Assembly (NCBI RefSeq): GCF_000327385.1
Contig: NW_008708986.1
Coordinates: 2,203,559-2,267,558 of the forward strand
Reading direction: 5' to 3'
From: Lottia gigantea
Lineage: Eukaryota > Mollusca > Gastropoda > Lottiidae
Length of the DNA stretch: 64,000 nucleotides
Made by a program: the position numbers and the translations under genes. Position 1 is the first letter of the stretch. Each line of letters opens with the position of its first letter. Below the pieces are notes generated by a model. It searched no databases. It saw only the letters and a program-made list of their open reading frames with translations, and was not told the origin of the DNA. This document shows positions 25,570 to 37,300 of this stretch, piece by piece.

Positions 25570-25822
25570 AGGGATGCTGTTTTGTTGTTGCTTTCCTGTA
25601 TTTTTTATTATTATTCACTATCTGAATTGCTGTTGCAAACACAGACATATTCATTTAGACAGGGGAACTGATATGTAGTAAGAATGGTATTTTTTCCCTA
25701 CTTTGTGTTTAAGTGCATGTAGACGACTATTAAAGTGTTTGAATTTGCATAGATGTTTTCAAATTTGCATAGATGTTTTCGCAGGCTATGAAATACATTA
25801 ATGTAAACAAAACAGCATCCCT
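25570..25822. mobile_element. Small inverted-repeat (MITE-like) element, 253 bp
   Basis: AGGGATGCTGTTTTGTT at 25570-25586 is matched by its perfect reverse complement at 25806-25822, a 17-bp terminal inverted repeat. The interior is AT-rich, has no coding capacity and holds a 20-bp tandem duplication (25741-25780). This is the form of a non-autonomous DNA transposon. No clear target-site duplication is visible, so the superfamily is unknown. Perfect ends suggest it is not very old. A separate TGCCG-7-CGGCA hairpin follows at 25836-25852. Confidence 0.65.
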
Positions 25823-26263
25823 TATATTTACAACTTGCCGGCCCTGTCGGCAGGTCTTATTGTTATCTATATATTATATGTAATTGTATATAAGTTCAAA
25901 CTATCATTATATGAATATTAATTATAATATAATTTTAGAAAATTGATGTCTCCTTCTATTCATGTTGATTGACTTCATGACCATTGTCATTGGTCTGTAT
26001 ATTTAATATGTAAGGTCTATAGTCACAATAGTTATACTAATTCTGAATCTCATTTGATGGTGGGGAGCAATAACGATGTTGCTATGAACAATGCCGTTGT
26101 GTTTAACTTGGCAAATCAAATCTGGGTCATTATTTTATATTTCAAATGTTTGCAAGCTTATACCACATCCCTAGAGAGCAAATATTCTAGTCACTACATT
26201 TGGGGGTTCCACGAGTTCTGCATGCTTGGGATTTACAGAATCAACTGAAGGTTTAACAAAATA

Positions 26264-26430
26264 ATTTGGAATATGTCTGCCGAAAGAATAGTTGGTGTAG
26301 ACAGAAGTCAGAATGGTGGGGAGGTGAGTAGATGGGAAAAATTGTAATGTGACATATTTCAATTCAGTACCATTCAATTTAGGGTAGAATAGGAATAGAT
26401 AGAAACCTGTTAAGAACTGTCACGCCTCTT
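26264..26430. repeat. Dispersed repeat family, copy C
   Basis: The blocks TGCCGAAAGAATAG, TGTAGACAGAAGTCAGAATGG, TAGATGGGAAAAATTGTAATG, GTGACATATT, ATTCAATTTAGGG, AATAGGAATAG and AACCTGTTAAGAACTG occur in the same order as in the copies at 14120 and 30584. The left end may extend further but is too diverged to place. Confidence 0.6.
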
Positions 26431-28921
26431 TAGTTGAAAGTTTAATCATCCTTATTTTTACGGTGATCTTAACATAGTTTCTACATGGGCCACTGGTTCA
26501 GATGCATATCTGTGTGTTGAACAAGGGAATAAATCTGATTATAAATGTAGGGCACCACAAAAGTAGAACATATCCAATAATCAGACTTCAAAGTATGATC
26601 AATTACACCATTGCCTTGCTCTCTGCTTCAAATCAGGATGATATTACCCTGAGATAAAGGGTTTATCAAAAGTAAGAAATCCATATATCTGGTTGGTCCA
26701 TAATGAAAATTTGGATTAAAAAAATAACAATGGGGACATTTGACTTTCACATATTTCAATAAATCATGTTTATACAATTGCAGAAATATATAATTAACAT
26801 AAAAAGCCATAAGAAAAAAAATTGTATTCTTGCTTTAGGCACAGAATGACTTTTTCCTTTTCAAGCATACAGTAGGAGAAGCACAAATGGCTACAAATAT
26901 CTAATCAGAAGTCATTATAAATCTAACATGGCAAATATTTCTAAATTTCCTGCTTATCAAACTTTCAGCCTAAAGCAGATCCAATTTAAAATAGTTAACA
27001 GACTGCACATATTAGTTGCTGAGAATATAAGAAATAGTTTCAAGAATATAGTTTTGTTACTGACGAAACTTGTACAATATTGCGATATTTTATACCATAT
27101 TTCCAATATTGATTACTTATTTATTCTTTGAATCTGAAGCCATCTCCATCAATAGGTATATAATCATGTCTGGCTTATTCATTCTTTCAATTCATAACAT
27201 CTAGACATACTTTCCACATCATTAACCACACATCAATATCATTTATTTTCTGAAACTGTTAATATATCACCCATACAACTATTACCATCACTATGATTTG
27301 ATAATGGCTTAAGCATTAAATCTAAAATCACTTTACTTTGTCTATTTCATGTATGGCTCTCTCTCTCTCACTTGGTCACAAACCTTCCATACAAAAATCA
27401 TAAGCTCACTATATACACAATTTTCATAAATAATATACATAATATAACAACAATGTAACAATATACAGATATTATTTAATCTATATACAAAAATCACAGC
27501 ACTATTTATTGTGAGAATTCTCAACAATATTTCGCTCTCTTTCTCACTAAATATTCCCATTTGTGGCCTTCACTATAGAAGGAGATAGTAATAAATATAG
27601 TCAGTCAATATTATCTATGCACATTCAAATCTTTATTCTAAGGTAGAATAATTGATATCAAATCAGCTGAAATATCTCTGTCCTGTAGTACAGGACTAGG
27701 GCTAATGTGCAGTAACATTTTATAAACTTCAGTTTTTTAATTCTGATCCTGTATGTCTGAAATTGACATTGGGTTTCAATTAGCCATAAATCAACATTTC
27801 ACTCCAATGCAATTTTGAAGTGGTGATACTTCAAATAATTGCTATATAAATGAATCAGAAAAAGTCTGTCTAAATACAAACATGGAATGAAGCAAAAATT
27901 TACCTAAAAATACAGTGAATAGTCCAAGGTTGTTTTGGGAAACCATCTAAATAATTATATGCATACATAATTGACTGACATAGAGAGAGGCAAGATGTTA
28001 TCACGATTTTCTCTATACTTAACTGATGAAACCTAACTATAACTTCAAGAAGAATTTTATCCACAAATGTAATATTCATAAAACTTTAAAAAGTCTAATT
28101 ACATGTACAAATATCTCTTCAATCAAAATCACTTAATTTGTCTGACACTATTTGTAGTACTACATTTCCACATCCTCTTTATTGTTAACATACTACAGAA
28201 TGTCATAAATTCTTCTTCACAAATATCAACAATCTAAAAAATTCACATATATATTTTTATCACTCATAATCCATAAACTTTTAATCGTGTTCATATAGAT
28301 CCGCAATTTGAGTTTAAATCTTGGAAATTTTCCATTCATTTTTAACTTGAAGCACTCATTACAAAGACGTGATGCTAGATAGTTTACCATTGAATAAGGC
28401 AATAACCACAAAAATAATACATGGTTTTCAATCTACATATTGCATTACAATGTATCACTATTTCACAGGAACAATTAAAGCTCCACAATACAGTTTAATA
28501 GTGACAACAATTAGTACTGCAATTTGATTTGTTGACAACTGTCTGTCAAATTACAACAAGCACAAAGCTGATTTTTTTTTAGTGAACATACAAGTTGATT
28601 ATGTAAAAACATCGTAATAACCTTATTATAACATTTAATGAAATTCTGATAAATAGAAGAAACAACATATTTCTGTTATCATTACAAAAATCTTTCTCTG
28701 GAACTTAAAGGGGCATTCACATTTCAAAGATAAGTTCCCTTATTTCTGACCTGTTAAACGGATCAGATGCTGATGCTTTAGCCTGAAATATTGAGTAGAT
28801 TCTAATTATGGACATTTTGACTAAAGTTTGTTGGTGCATCAGCAAAGAATGTAACCATTCTATAATGTCATATTAGGTTGTACTATTTGTTTCTTAGAAA
28901 TATACATGTATACTACTAACC

Positions 28922-29137
28922 CTCTGGTTCCCAACCTGGGGTGATTTCACCCCCTGGGGGTGTGGGACTAGGGTCTCAGGGATGTGGCCAACTGGTGTAG
29001 GAGAAGAATTTATTTTTGAGTTGAGAGAGCACCTCACATCATCACATGCTGCAAATGTGGATGAAACAAATTTTGGGGGTGTGAGGTCCACGTGATTGCC
29101 CCAGGGGTGTGAAGGCTGAAAAAGGTTGGGAACTGTT
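28922..29137. mobile_element. hAT-like non-autonomous DNA transposon
   Basis: Terminal inverted repeats GGTTCCCAACCTGGGG at the left and AAAAGGTTGGGAACTG at the right share a perfect 10-bp core (28927-28936 against 29124-29133). The sequence CAGTGGTTCCCAACC is the known end of many hAT (Charlie-type) elements. The interior has no coding capacity and has repeated GGGGGTGTG blocks near both ends, plus a CACCCCC-T-GGGGGTG palindrome. It is clearly more GC-rich than its surroundings. The 8-bp target duplication expected for hAT could not be confirmed. Confidence 0.65.
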
Positions 29138-30207
29138 ACAAAAAGCTCCAAGCTCTGCATGTCAAGTTTTTACTGAATGAACTTTGGAGCTCCACACTCT
29201 AAAAGCTGAAGAGAATCATATGAACCATATATGACATCATTTGGCAACCGTCACTTGATAATCTTTATTAAAAGTTTTGTGGCTAATAAGACATCCTGTC
29301 AAGTTCAAAGAGTTCATGAATCACACATCTACATCAGTACCTTCAATTTTCACTCTTTGCTTAACATATTATAAGAAAAGATATCATTAAAGAAACATTA
29401 ATATTGGTCCAATAAATTTGAATAATATCACAGAACAACAGTCATTAGAATATCAATGCAATGTTATTTGAAATTATTCTAGATTGTTTGTTTAGCTGGA
29501 CTGGTACAATATGCAACATGTAATTATTCAAATCACTAACAAGACCAGTCCATTTTTTTCAAGGTAGGATGAGTGAAAAAAATATCAAAGAGAAAAACAG
29601 CATCAATGTGGAAGAGAACATCCATTAAAGACAACAGGAAAATACAAGCTCAAAGTCACTTTGATAGTTGCAACATTTTGTTGATCTTAAAAAATGACAA
29701 ACCCAGCTGTCTGTTGAAAGAGTAAAAACTTTCTTTCAATACACTATACCCACTGATATCTCACATTGACTGCAGTATGAATTTGTTGATCAAATTCCAG
29801 TAAAGGGTAAAATAATGCCTGGAAGGATAGCCAACATCTTGCTGACTCACTATGTTGCCAATTCCAATAATAACACATTCAAAGCACAACTAGTTTGCAG
29901 ATGATACTGAACAATTTTCATCATATTTTCATCATATTTGTAAATTGTAAGATCATTTTTCTCTACATCCAATGTAATAAAAGTCAAATTAGCATTGGAA
30001 AATTATATATCGCACAGTTAGTTTAACAAAATATAATTGCACTTGAAGCTTCCAGAAACAGCAACAAATGAATTTACTTTGTATTATATTTTGGTGTAAT
30101 TGTCGAATTATTGTAGAATTGTAGGACAACTGTAGATCAGATTTCAATTCAGATTTAGATGCACAAATAGACAAATATAAGCTTAAATCTAATCCAAAAA
30201 TCACCCT

Positions 30208-33200
30208 TCATGGGTCCATGTCTTGGTGGAATGATTCCACAAAGTCATCAAAGTCTTTCATATTAGTTTCGAACATAGCTAACTGTGTTGTAACTTGGTC
30301 CAGTGTGTCATTTAAAGTTGTCTCCTCTTCAAACATAGACATTGTCAGTGCTCCCTGACAGTCTCGAAAAAATTTACCCAAATCATTATTAGAGTCCACT
30401 CCAGCAAATGGTGTTTTCTGAAGATAAAACAAAATAATAACTGTATTGATTTCTTGAATGAAATAATATCTATGATTAAAAAAACAATTGCGATGTTATA
30501 CTGTAAATGTTAAACAAGACTAAACAATTATAAACAAATGATATACAGGAATCCTGTCAATTCAATAAATAATTCCAGTTCAATAAAACAAGTTGGAACA
30601 GAATTCAGAAGCCGTTCCATGAGTGCCGAAAATATTGTAGGTGCAGACAGAGTTCAAAATGGCAGAGAAGGAATTAGATAGGAACATTTTGAATGTGGCA
30701 TATCCGCTGTCATACTGTTTGATTGGGGGAAGAATTGGAACAGGCAGAATCTACTCAGAATTCTTTAAACGAGCGCCACCACAGATACCCTCTTGACATA
30801 TCCGCTGTCATTCCTTGATTTGTCAAAAAATAATTTTAACCTCACCAATTCAACCATAACAAAATCATCATTAACAGACACGTGACTACCAGTAGATTTC
30901 ATGATTTCACTTTCAGTAGTGGTTCCAGTTGAACTGTTAGCTGTCTCCATATTTTCTCCACTACTTGTACTACAATTATCTTTTCCTGATACTACTCTAG
31001 ACTCAATCTTACCAGTGTCATTTAATAAACTCAGAAAAGGAATTTCTTCCAGTCCTTTCAATGGTAAGTCTTTCATACTTTGTGGCTGCACAAATGCACC
31101 AACTCTATGCAGTGTTGTAAAACTGTTGGAATTCTCTGGAGCACTGAAAAGTTTAAAACAAAGGTCTTGTATATTTGATATACTTCCCTTTCCTACTCCT
31201 TAGATTCTTGAAATGCATGTGAGATGAGGACTTCCTTTCTGTATCTGAACAACTAGATAAAACCATCCAATAAAATATCTCCTAAGATCCCCAACAGATC
31301 TCCAGGTCTGTAAGTAAATTATGTCAATCTAACATAGACCTACACAGCTCCTGCTCTTTCTGAAAATCAATTTCAATATAAACACTTTTATACCTTTGTG
31401 GTCTTTGGTCAACAGGAGGTAATGTTTGTTTGTGATTGATGCTGATTGGTGGTGTAGTTTTACAACTGCTTGTCTTAGTTTCTGTGATGAAAGCATAGTC
31501 TGGTGGAGACGTTGAAAATAATGTTGAACAGTAGTCTTGATGATCCAGCTCATCTATCTTTATATCTTCAGTCACACTAGTCCTGAAAAATAGTCAATTA
31601 CTTATTTGTCTGGCAACATACTTACAAAAGTGCAAACTACTCTGTAAACACTTGCCTTCATTAAAACTCTAAAATTAGCTCTGTCGATTTCTTTATAACA
31701 ATGTTTCAATACAATATTTAGTATTGAGCAAGATTATGAGTACATGTGTCATGCAATTCATTCAAAAGTGGTTATAATTTGCATCAAAGCTGAAAATATA
31801 TTTATTCTTCCACACATGTATGATGCAATCCAGAATTTTACATAGGCTCCTATGTCTTCATGGCCCTGCTTCTTGTATGAGAATTAGATTTCTATGACAA
31901 TACTCACCTTCTAAATCCTAGACTACATGGTTTAGGTTCTGTTTGTCTCCTAGGACAATTTGGGCTATTTTCAACTTTAAAATGATCATCCTTCAATTCA
32001 AATGGTAACTGTCTCGTTGCTTTATGAGGAGAGATTAATAATTTAGTTCGGTAAGCAAGATTTATAGTTATTTTCCCCATTGGTGTAGGTACAGCACCTA
32101 CAACACATTTCTTGTAATCTTCTGCTAACTGAAAGAACTGAGGTTCTCCCAAATAAAATCTATAACATATAACATAGTCCCCACCACTGGCTCCCTGCTG
32201 CCGTGCAAGACGATAAGCTGGTGGAATGCGAGATACACTAAATAATGATTTTAATGCAATGCCCATTCGGTTGTAAACTCCATAAGAAACTTTAACAGAG
32301 TTGTCTACAATGGATCCATCTAATGCCATAAACCAGGTTTCTAAAACCATAGTTTCACCCTCAGAGGTTTGTAAAGATATTTCAGCACAAACATTTTGTC
32401 CTAACATTGATTGTTGACTGTTCAAAATTTTCTTAGCTTCCGTCTGTACATCAGGTGTATCTTTCACAGCTAGGTTAAACTGAAATTGAAGTTAAGACAA
32501 TTGAGATAAAACTTCCACAAGTGATATATTTGAGTTAAGATCTGCAGTGTGTTGCTTTAAGACTTTAAGATATTTAAAATTGTCACTTGTCAACATGACA
32601 TTTTCAAATTAAGCAAGTAAAATCTTAGGGTAGAACTGTACCCTTCATTTCAGTAATGGGTAATCTAAAACAATACTGATAAGCTTAAGCTTATAATCTA
32701 TCTTTTTAGCATTTGATTCAGATAAGTTACGCTTATCAATTAATATTCTTAGTACCCTACTAGTCTTGAACTTTTGTAGAAACTATTACAAAGATAAACA
32801 ATAAAAATTAGTTTAAACTACTGCTTCTGGTAAAATAAGCTGAAATAATAATTAGTCTTAGCATCAGAACTTTAAAAGAGGAGCATACATCACTGCCTAC
32901 TTAGCATGCAAGCAAGCAAACTCCAATAACACTCACTATCCACAGAGTACTGAAGTATTTCAATGCACTTTCATAAGTATTAATATAGGCCTACAGATAT
33001 CAATTATCTACATCATGCTACCGATCAATAATAAATATTTCAATTGAGAAACCCTGTAAATACTCAATTTTCAAAAATTCAAAACATGCGAAATTCTTAA
33101 TGCCATCCGTTATTATTAGTGTCATAGAACTAGTTTGCTTTGATTGCTTATTAGTGTATGGCTAATTGTGGGTAAGTTATGTGAAGAAGGGAAACTATGT

Positions 33201-33931
33201 GGAAGAGATTACTACTAGCTAACAGTGACAGTGGAGAAATATAACTTTGACATAAAATCATACATGTGTAATCTATAGATGTTGTTGGGTTTGTACCGCT
33301 TTTGAACGTTGTCCACCGCTCTACTGACGGGATGCCCAATTCTACTTATTTTTTGTCCTAACCAAATTTTCACGGGACAGACCATAAATCAACAAAATAT
33401 CTATCATCACTTCACTTGTACCTTGATTGCCGGTAACACGCATTAATCTCATCACATAATTATTTCATCATTGCCTGATTAATTAATCCCCCAATTAAGA
33501 TAGTATCTAGATCTATTGATCTATTTTCACCCAATAATGTGTATTTTAAGCCCACGTGACACACTTTTTAAAACAACATCTGGCAGATTCTACTTTCAAT
33601 TATGAAATTTGATAATCGATAATTGAAATTATAAATTCATAGCAATGATAATCAATTATTTTAGCCAGCCCTACCTACAGCTTTGATCATGGACCAATGT
33701 CAATGCATCATTCATTAATGCAAATTTGCAATGACAGTCTGCAGGAGTCATGACATATTCTTATATACCTACCCAATCTGCTCCCGACGAGACAGGCTTT
33801 GATTTCGTACGAATTTTCTCTCCCAATCTTGATTGCACGATTATCTGCAAGCTTTTCAAGATGAAAAAGTTAGTAAATTTCTCTAAATCTTTTCTGTCTT
33901 GAGGTGAAATGCGTCCAAAATTTGACGCCAT
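30208..33931 (-). CDS. ATG13: ATG13, autophagy-initiation HORMA protein
   Basis: Five minus-strand exons in transcript order (33773-33931, 31908-32479, 31394-31582, 30846-31143, 30208-30417) give a complete protein of 475 residues; human ATG13 has 517. The N-terminal HORMA domain (about residues 1-195) begins MASNFGRISPQDRKDLEKF and contains QIIVQSRLGEKI, DWFNLAVKD, CAEISLQTSEG, KVSYGVYNRM and IPPAYRLARQQG, matching the human domain throughout. A disordered, Ser/Thr-rich middle follows, with the conserved STLFSTSPPDYAF. A LIR motif, DDFVMVEL, at about residues 399-406 corresponds to human DDFVMIDF, which binds ATG8-family proteins. The C-terminus (LGKFFRDCQ, then DDFVESFHQDMDP) matches the region that binds ULK1 and FIP200 in animals. 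ATG13 links ULK1 to FIP200 and ATG101 at the start of autophagosome formation. It is head-to-head with VPS11. Its last intron holds a dispersed-repeat copy, and the ATG lies inside a CAAAATGGCGTC initiator-like motif. Confidence 0.95.
30584..30775. repeat. Dispersed repeat family, copy B, in ATG13 intron 4
   Basis: This is the longest copy. It contains AAGTTGGAACAGAATTCAG, TGCCGAAAATATTGTAGG, TGCAGACAGAGTTCAAAATG, TTAGATAGGAACATTTTGAA, GTGGCATAT, TTGATTGGGGG, AATTGGAACAGGCAGAATC and CTCAGAATTCTTTAAACG. The first half aligns with copy A and the second half with copy C, which ties the three together. Confidence 0.65.
33553..33560. promoter_or_regulatory. Additional E-box CACGTGAC in ATG13 intron 1
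   Basis: CCCACGTGAC lies about 370 bp into the ATG13 transcription unit. It shares CACGTGAC with the promoter palindrome at 34238 and could be a further binding site for the same bHLH-zip factors. A single hexamer-centred match is weak evidence. Confidence 0.3.
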
Positions 33932-34355
33932 TTTGTTTGTTTACGTTGCAGAATCAACTTCTTCGTCTTATTTGTTTCTTAACCCATTTGTTTTCTCCAT
34001 TGACAGTTTTAGTTTAGGGCAATGATGATGTAAACGTCTGTATATTTGAAGAATCCTCTCCATTGAAAGAAAAATAATTGGTTTATTCCAGAAATAAAAT
34101 GTTAATTCACATAAAAATATGTCAACAAAATTTCCAAAATAATACTTCCGGTTCACCACGACATATCGGTCTAAAGTCAAATCGGCACAACAAAAGAACA
34201 AAAATCGTAACAAATCGACAAAAAGTACAATTTGGTAGTCACGTGACAAGAATTATCAAATCACATGATCAAAATATGGCTGATTAATTTGTGAATTTTT
34301 AAAATAAATGTAATAAATGACAAAATAAGGCGTTAAAACCATTGTATAAGACAGA
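33932..34355. promoter_or_regulatory. Bidirectional ATG13/VPS11 promoter with CLEAR-type sites
   Basis: The two start codons are 424 bp apart in divergent orientation. GTCACGTGAC, a perfect 10-bp palindrome and the published CLEAR consensus bound by TFEB/MITF/HLH-30, is at 34238-34247. TCACATGA, the reverse complement of the MITF M-box TCATGTGA, is at 34261-34268. Their centres are 22 bp apart, about two helical turns. AAAATATGGC follows at about 34271-34280, close to the VPS11 side. No TATA box is seen. In vertebrates and nematodes MiT/TFE factors switch on autophagy and lysosome genes, so both flanking genes are plausible targets. The motifs are seen; co-regulation is inferred. Confidence 0.65.
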
Positions 34356-37300
34356 ATGGCATTCCTTCAGGTAATACCACATTACCGTCAAAGCATAAAA
34401 CACGTTAATAGTGGAAGAGAACTTCAGTTCTTGGTTGTTCAATATCCTGTTAGTGTTGAGCAACAATATAATAGGCTATGACATTTGATATATAAGTGGG
34501 GTGAGGCAAAATGGCTAAACTAAGTGGTTTTATCCTAAGTAAATCTGATATCAAATTGAAATCAATATTGTCAATCAATGCATTTATACTAGCACCTAAT
34601 CGAACCACAGGCTATCTTGTCTGGTGCAAAAATATTCCTTCCATAAGCTTTTAGAACATAGATAAGGTATGAGACTTGAGAAACCCGATATAAAGGGAGT
34701 AAGGGGTTACTGATGTGATGTTACAAAAAAGCTATAATTTCAACAGAAATTCGTCACAAATAGTATTAAGTACAACTTGCACACTCAGATCAAGTTTTAA
34801 ACAATCCTTAACAGTCTACACTTTTATTGAAACTCGGACCACTTGTTTATAAGATTCAAGCAATTATTAGGCATTGTCCTTTGCGCAGGTCTCAAAAAAA
34901 GTAGTTTGAGTGTGTTATGAAAAGTGATCCGAGTTTGCTTTGGTCCGAGTTGGAGTCACTTCTGGAGTATCACCCCTATTTCTGGTTTCTCGAGTGTCAT
35001 ACATTGTCTATATTATATATGGAAGGACTTTTTTTTCGCAGCGGATGAGAAAACCTGTGATCAAATCGAAAGGATGTTGAAAGAACACGTGCGACATTTC
35101 CAGAAATAATGAACATTATCTTATGGAGTTGATGATTTAAAGTTTTTTACTTTGAATCACATGTCACATGTATACAATTAGACTCAATCATGCTGTCCCA
35201 ATTCGTCTACGCTGCAACAGAAGATGTCTTTGTGTCTGAGACTATATTTGTGGGAATTGTACAGTTCTAGTACTTTTGAAGACAATTTACATTATCCAAG
35301 ATCCAAAAATGCTGCTTGTGTCCCCTCAATCGAGCAAATCGTTTCTGATGCGTTGTTACTTTGATACCTTTAGTATGGCTTCTAAAATGTTTACTCCGTT
35401 TCTATGACAAACTGTCATTACGACAAATTTCAGTCGTACACCAAAAAAAAGGCAATATGGGAATGAAATATTAATATTTATTTATTCTTTTCGGGGTAAG
35501 GATGGGGTAGCTGATTAGTTACAATCTTGAAATATATTCAGTTTTATTTACCCTGCAAACAAAATCTGATTCGCCTTGTGACGTCATATTGATTATGGTA
35601 ATCAAATCAGATTTAAAAATTCCATAAATCATTATTCTTGATTATCCTCACTTCCTGATAATGAATTGCTCTAAATCACCAAAATAAGTTGTTTTGAAAT
35701 GAACTATCAGGGATATGAAATAGGCTACCCTTTGCAGAAATCTGGTGGAAGATTTTGTTTTAATAACAGTTTGATGATCGCATCTTATGTTTGAACAGAC
35801 AACATGGACAGATAATAATCAAGGAGTCGCAAAATGTAAATTTTTATTGTATTGATATATTTCAGTGGAGAAGGTTTAACTTTTTTGAAAAAGAAGTTGT
35901 AAAAAACCCAGAAACTGATAAAGTATTTGATGAACTAAAGGTTATCTTACAATTTTCTATTTATGTACAATATAAACTGTTGAACCCACATGTTATGAGT
36001 GATGTCAATGATATTGAATGACGCCCAACATAGTCATAACAGATATCGGAATATAGATAACAATTTATATGTCAAAATCTGAAGTCTGTAGAATGGTTGC
36101 AATTTATTCTACATACTGAATTCTAACCAATTTTCTTGACCATGACATAATTGAGCCTCTAAGAAAAAACCTCATTTCATTGAACTTTATGTTATGATAT
36201 TAGAGAACTAATTGTCTTTTATTAGTTCTCAATTTAACAAATATTTGGACTATATAGTTGGCCAAAATTTATAAGATAGGTCCAATGAAATTTTACATAA
36301 ACAACCATTATATTGTAGGATGTCAACATATCTGTTTGTACGAGTGGACGAGGCCAGTTGGTGATAGGAGATTATGAAGGAAATCTATATTTTATCAATA
36401 GACAGTTACATCTTACACAGTTTAAAGCTTATGAAATCAGAGTTTCACATTTATATCAGTTGAAACAAAACAACATTCTAGTATCTGTAGGGGTAAGCAT
36501 ATTGTCTTGTTTGATATAAGAAGGGCCCTGAATATATCAAGAAGGGTCAGGAATATATTAAGAAAGAGTAATGAGATTTATTAAGAAGAGTCAGGACTAT
36601 GTTAAGAAAGAGTCATGAGATTTATTAAGAAGAGTCAGGACTATGTTAAGAAAGAGTCAGGAATTTATTAAGAAGAGTCAGAAATCTATTAAGAACGAGT
36701 CATGAATTTATTAAGAAAAGTCAGGAATATATTAAGAAAGAGTCCTGAATTTATTAAGAAGAGTCAGGAATATATTAAGAACGAGTTCTGAATATTTCAA
36801 GAAGGGTCAGGAATATATTAAGAAAGAATCCTGAATTTATTAATAAGAGTCAGAAATATATTAAGAAAGAGTCATTAATTTATTAGGAAAAGTCAGGAAT
36901 ATATTAAGAAAGAGTCATTAATTTATTAAGAAGAGTCAAGAATATATTAAGAACGAATCCTGAATATATCAAGAAGGGTCAGGAATATATTAAGAAAGAA
37001 TCATGAATTTATTAAGAAGGGTCAGGAATATATTAAGAAAGAGTCATGAATTTATTAAGAAGAGTCAGAAATATATTAAGAAAAAGTCATTAATTTATTA
37101 AGAAGATTCAGGAATATATTAAGAAAGAGTCAGGAATTTATTAAGAAGAGTCAGGATTAATATTAAGAAAGAGTCAGGAATTTATTAAGAAGAGTCAGGA
37201 ATAATATTAAGAAAGAGTCATGAATTTATTAAGAAGGGTCAGGAATATATTAAGAAGAGTCAGAAATATATTAAGAAAGAGTCATTAATTTATTAAGAAG

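Larger units (their letters stand above)
23203..30207. other. 3' region of PGAP2 and intergenic DNA
   Basis: No coding gene was recognised in these 7 kb of AT-rich DNA. The left part is PGAP2 3' untranslated sequence of unknown length, and the far right is ATG13 3' untranslated sequence on the minus strand; a minus-strand AATAAA lies at 29274-29279. Contents are an inverted-repeat element at 25570-25822, a dispersed-repeat copy at about 26264-26430, a hAT-like element at 28922-29137 and a short TA-rich run near 24190. Scattered open frames of 60-90 codons show no family resemblance. Confidence 0.65.

Noticed and set aside
27181-28450. Minus-strand frames between PGAP2 and ATG13
   Set aside because: Short, low-complexity translations of AT-rich DNA without recognisable domains or splice signals.
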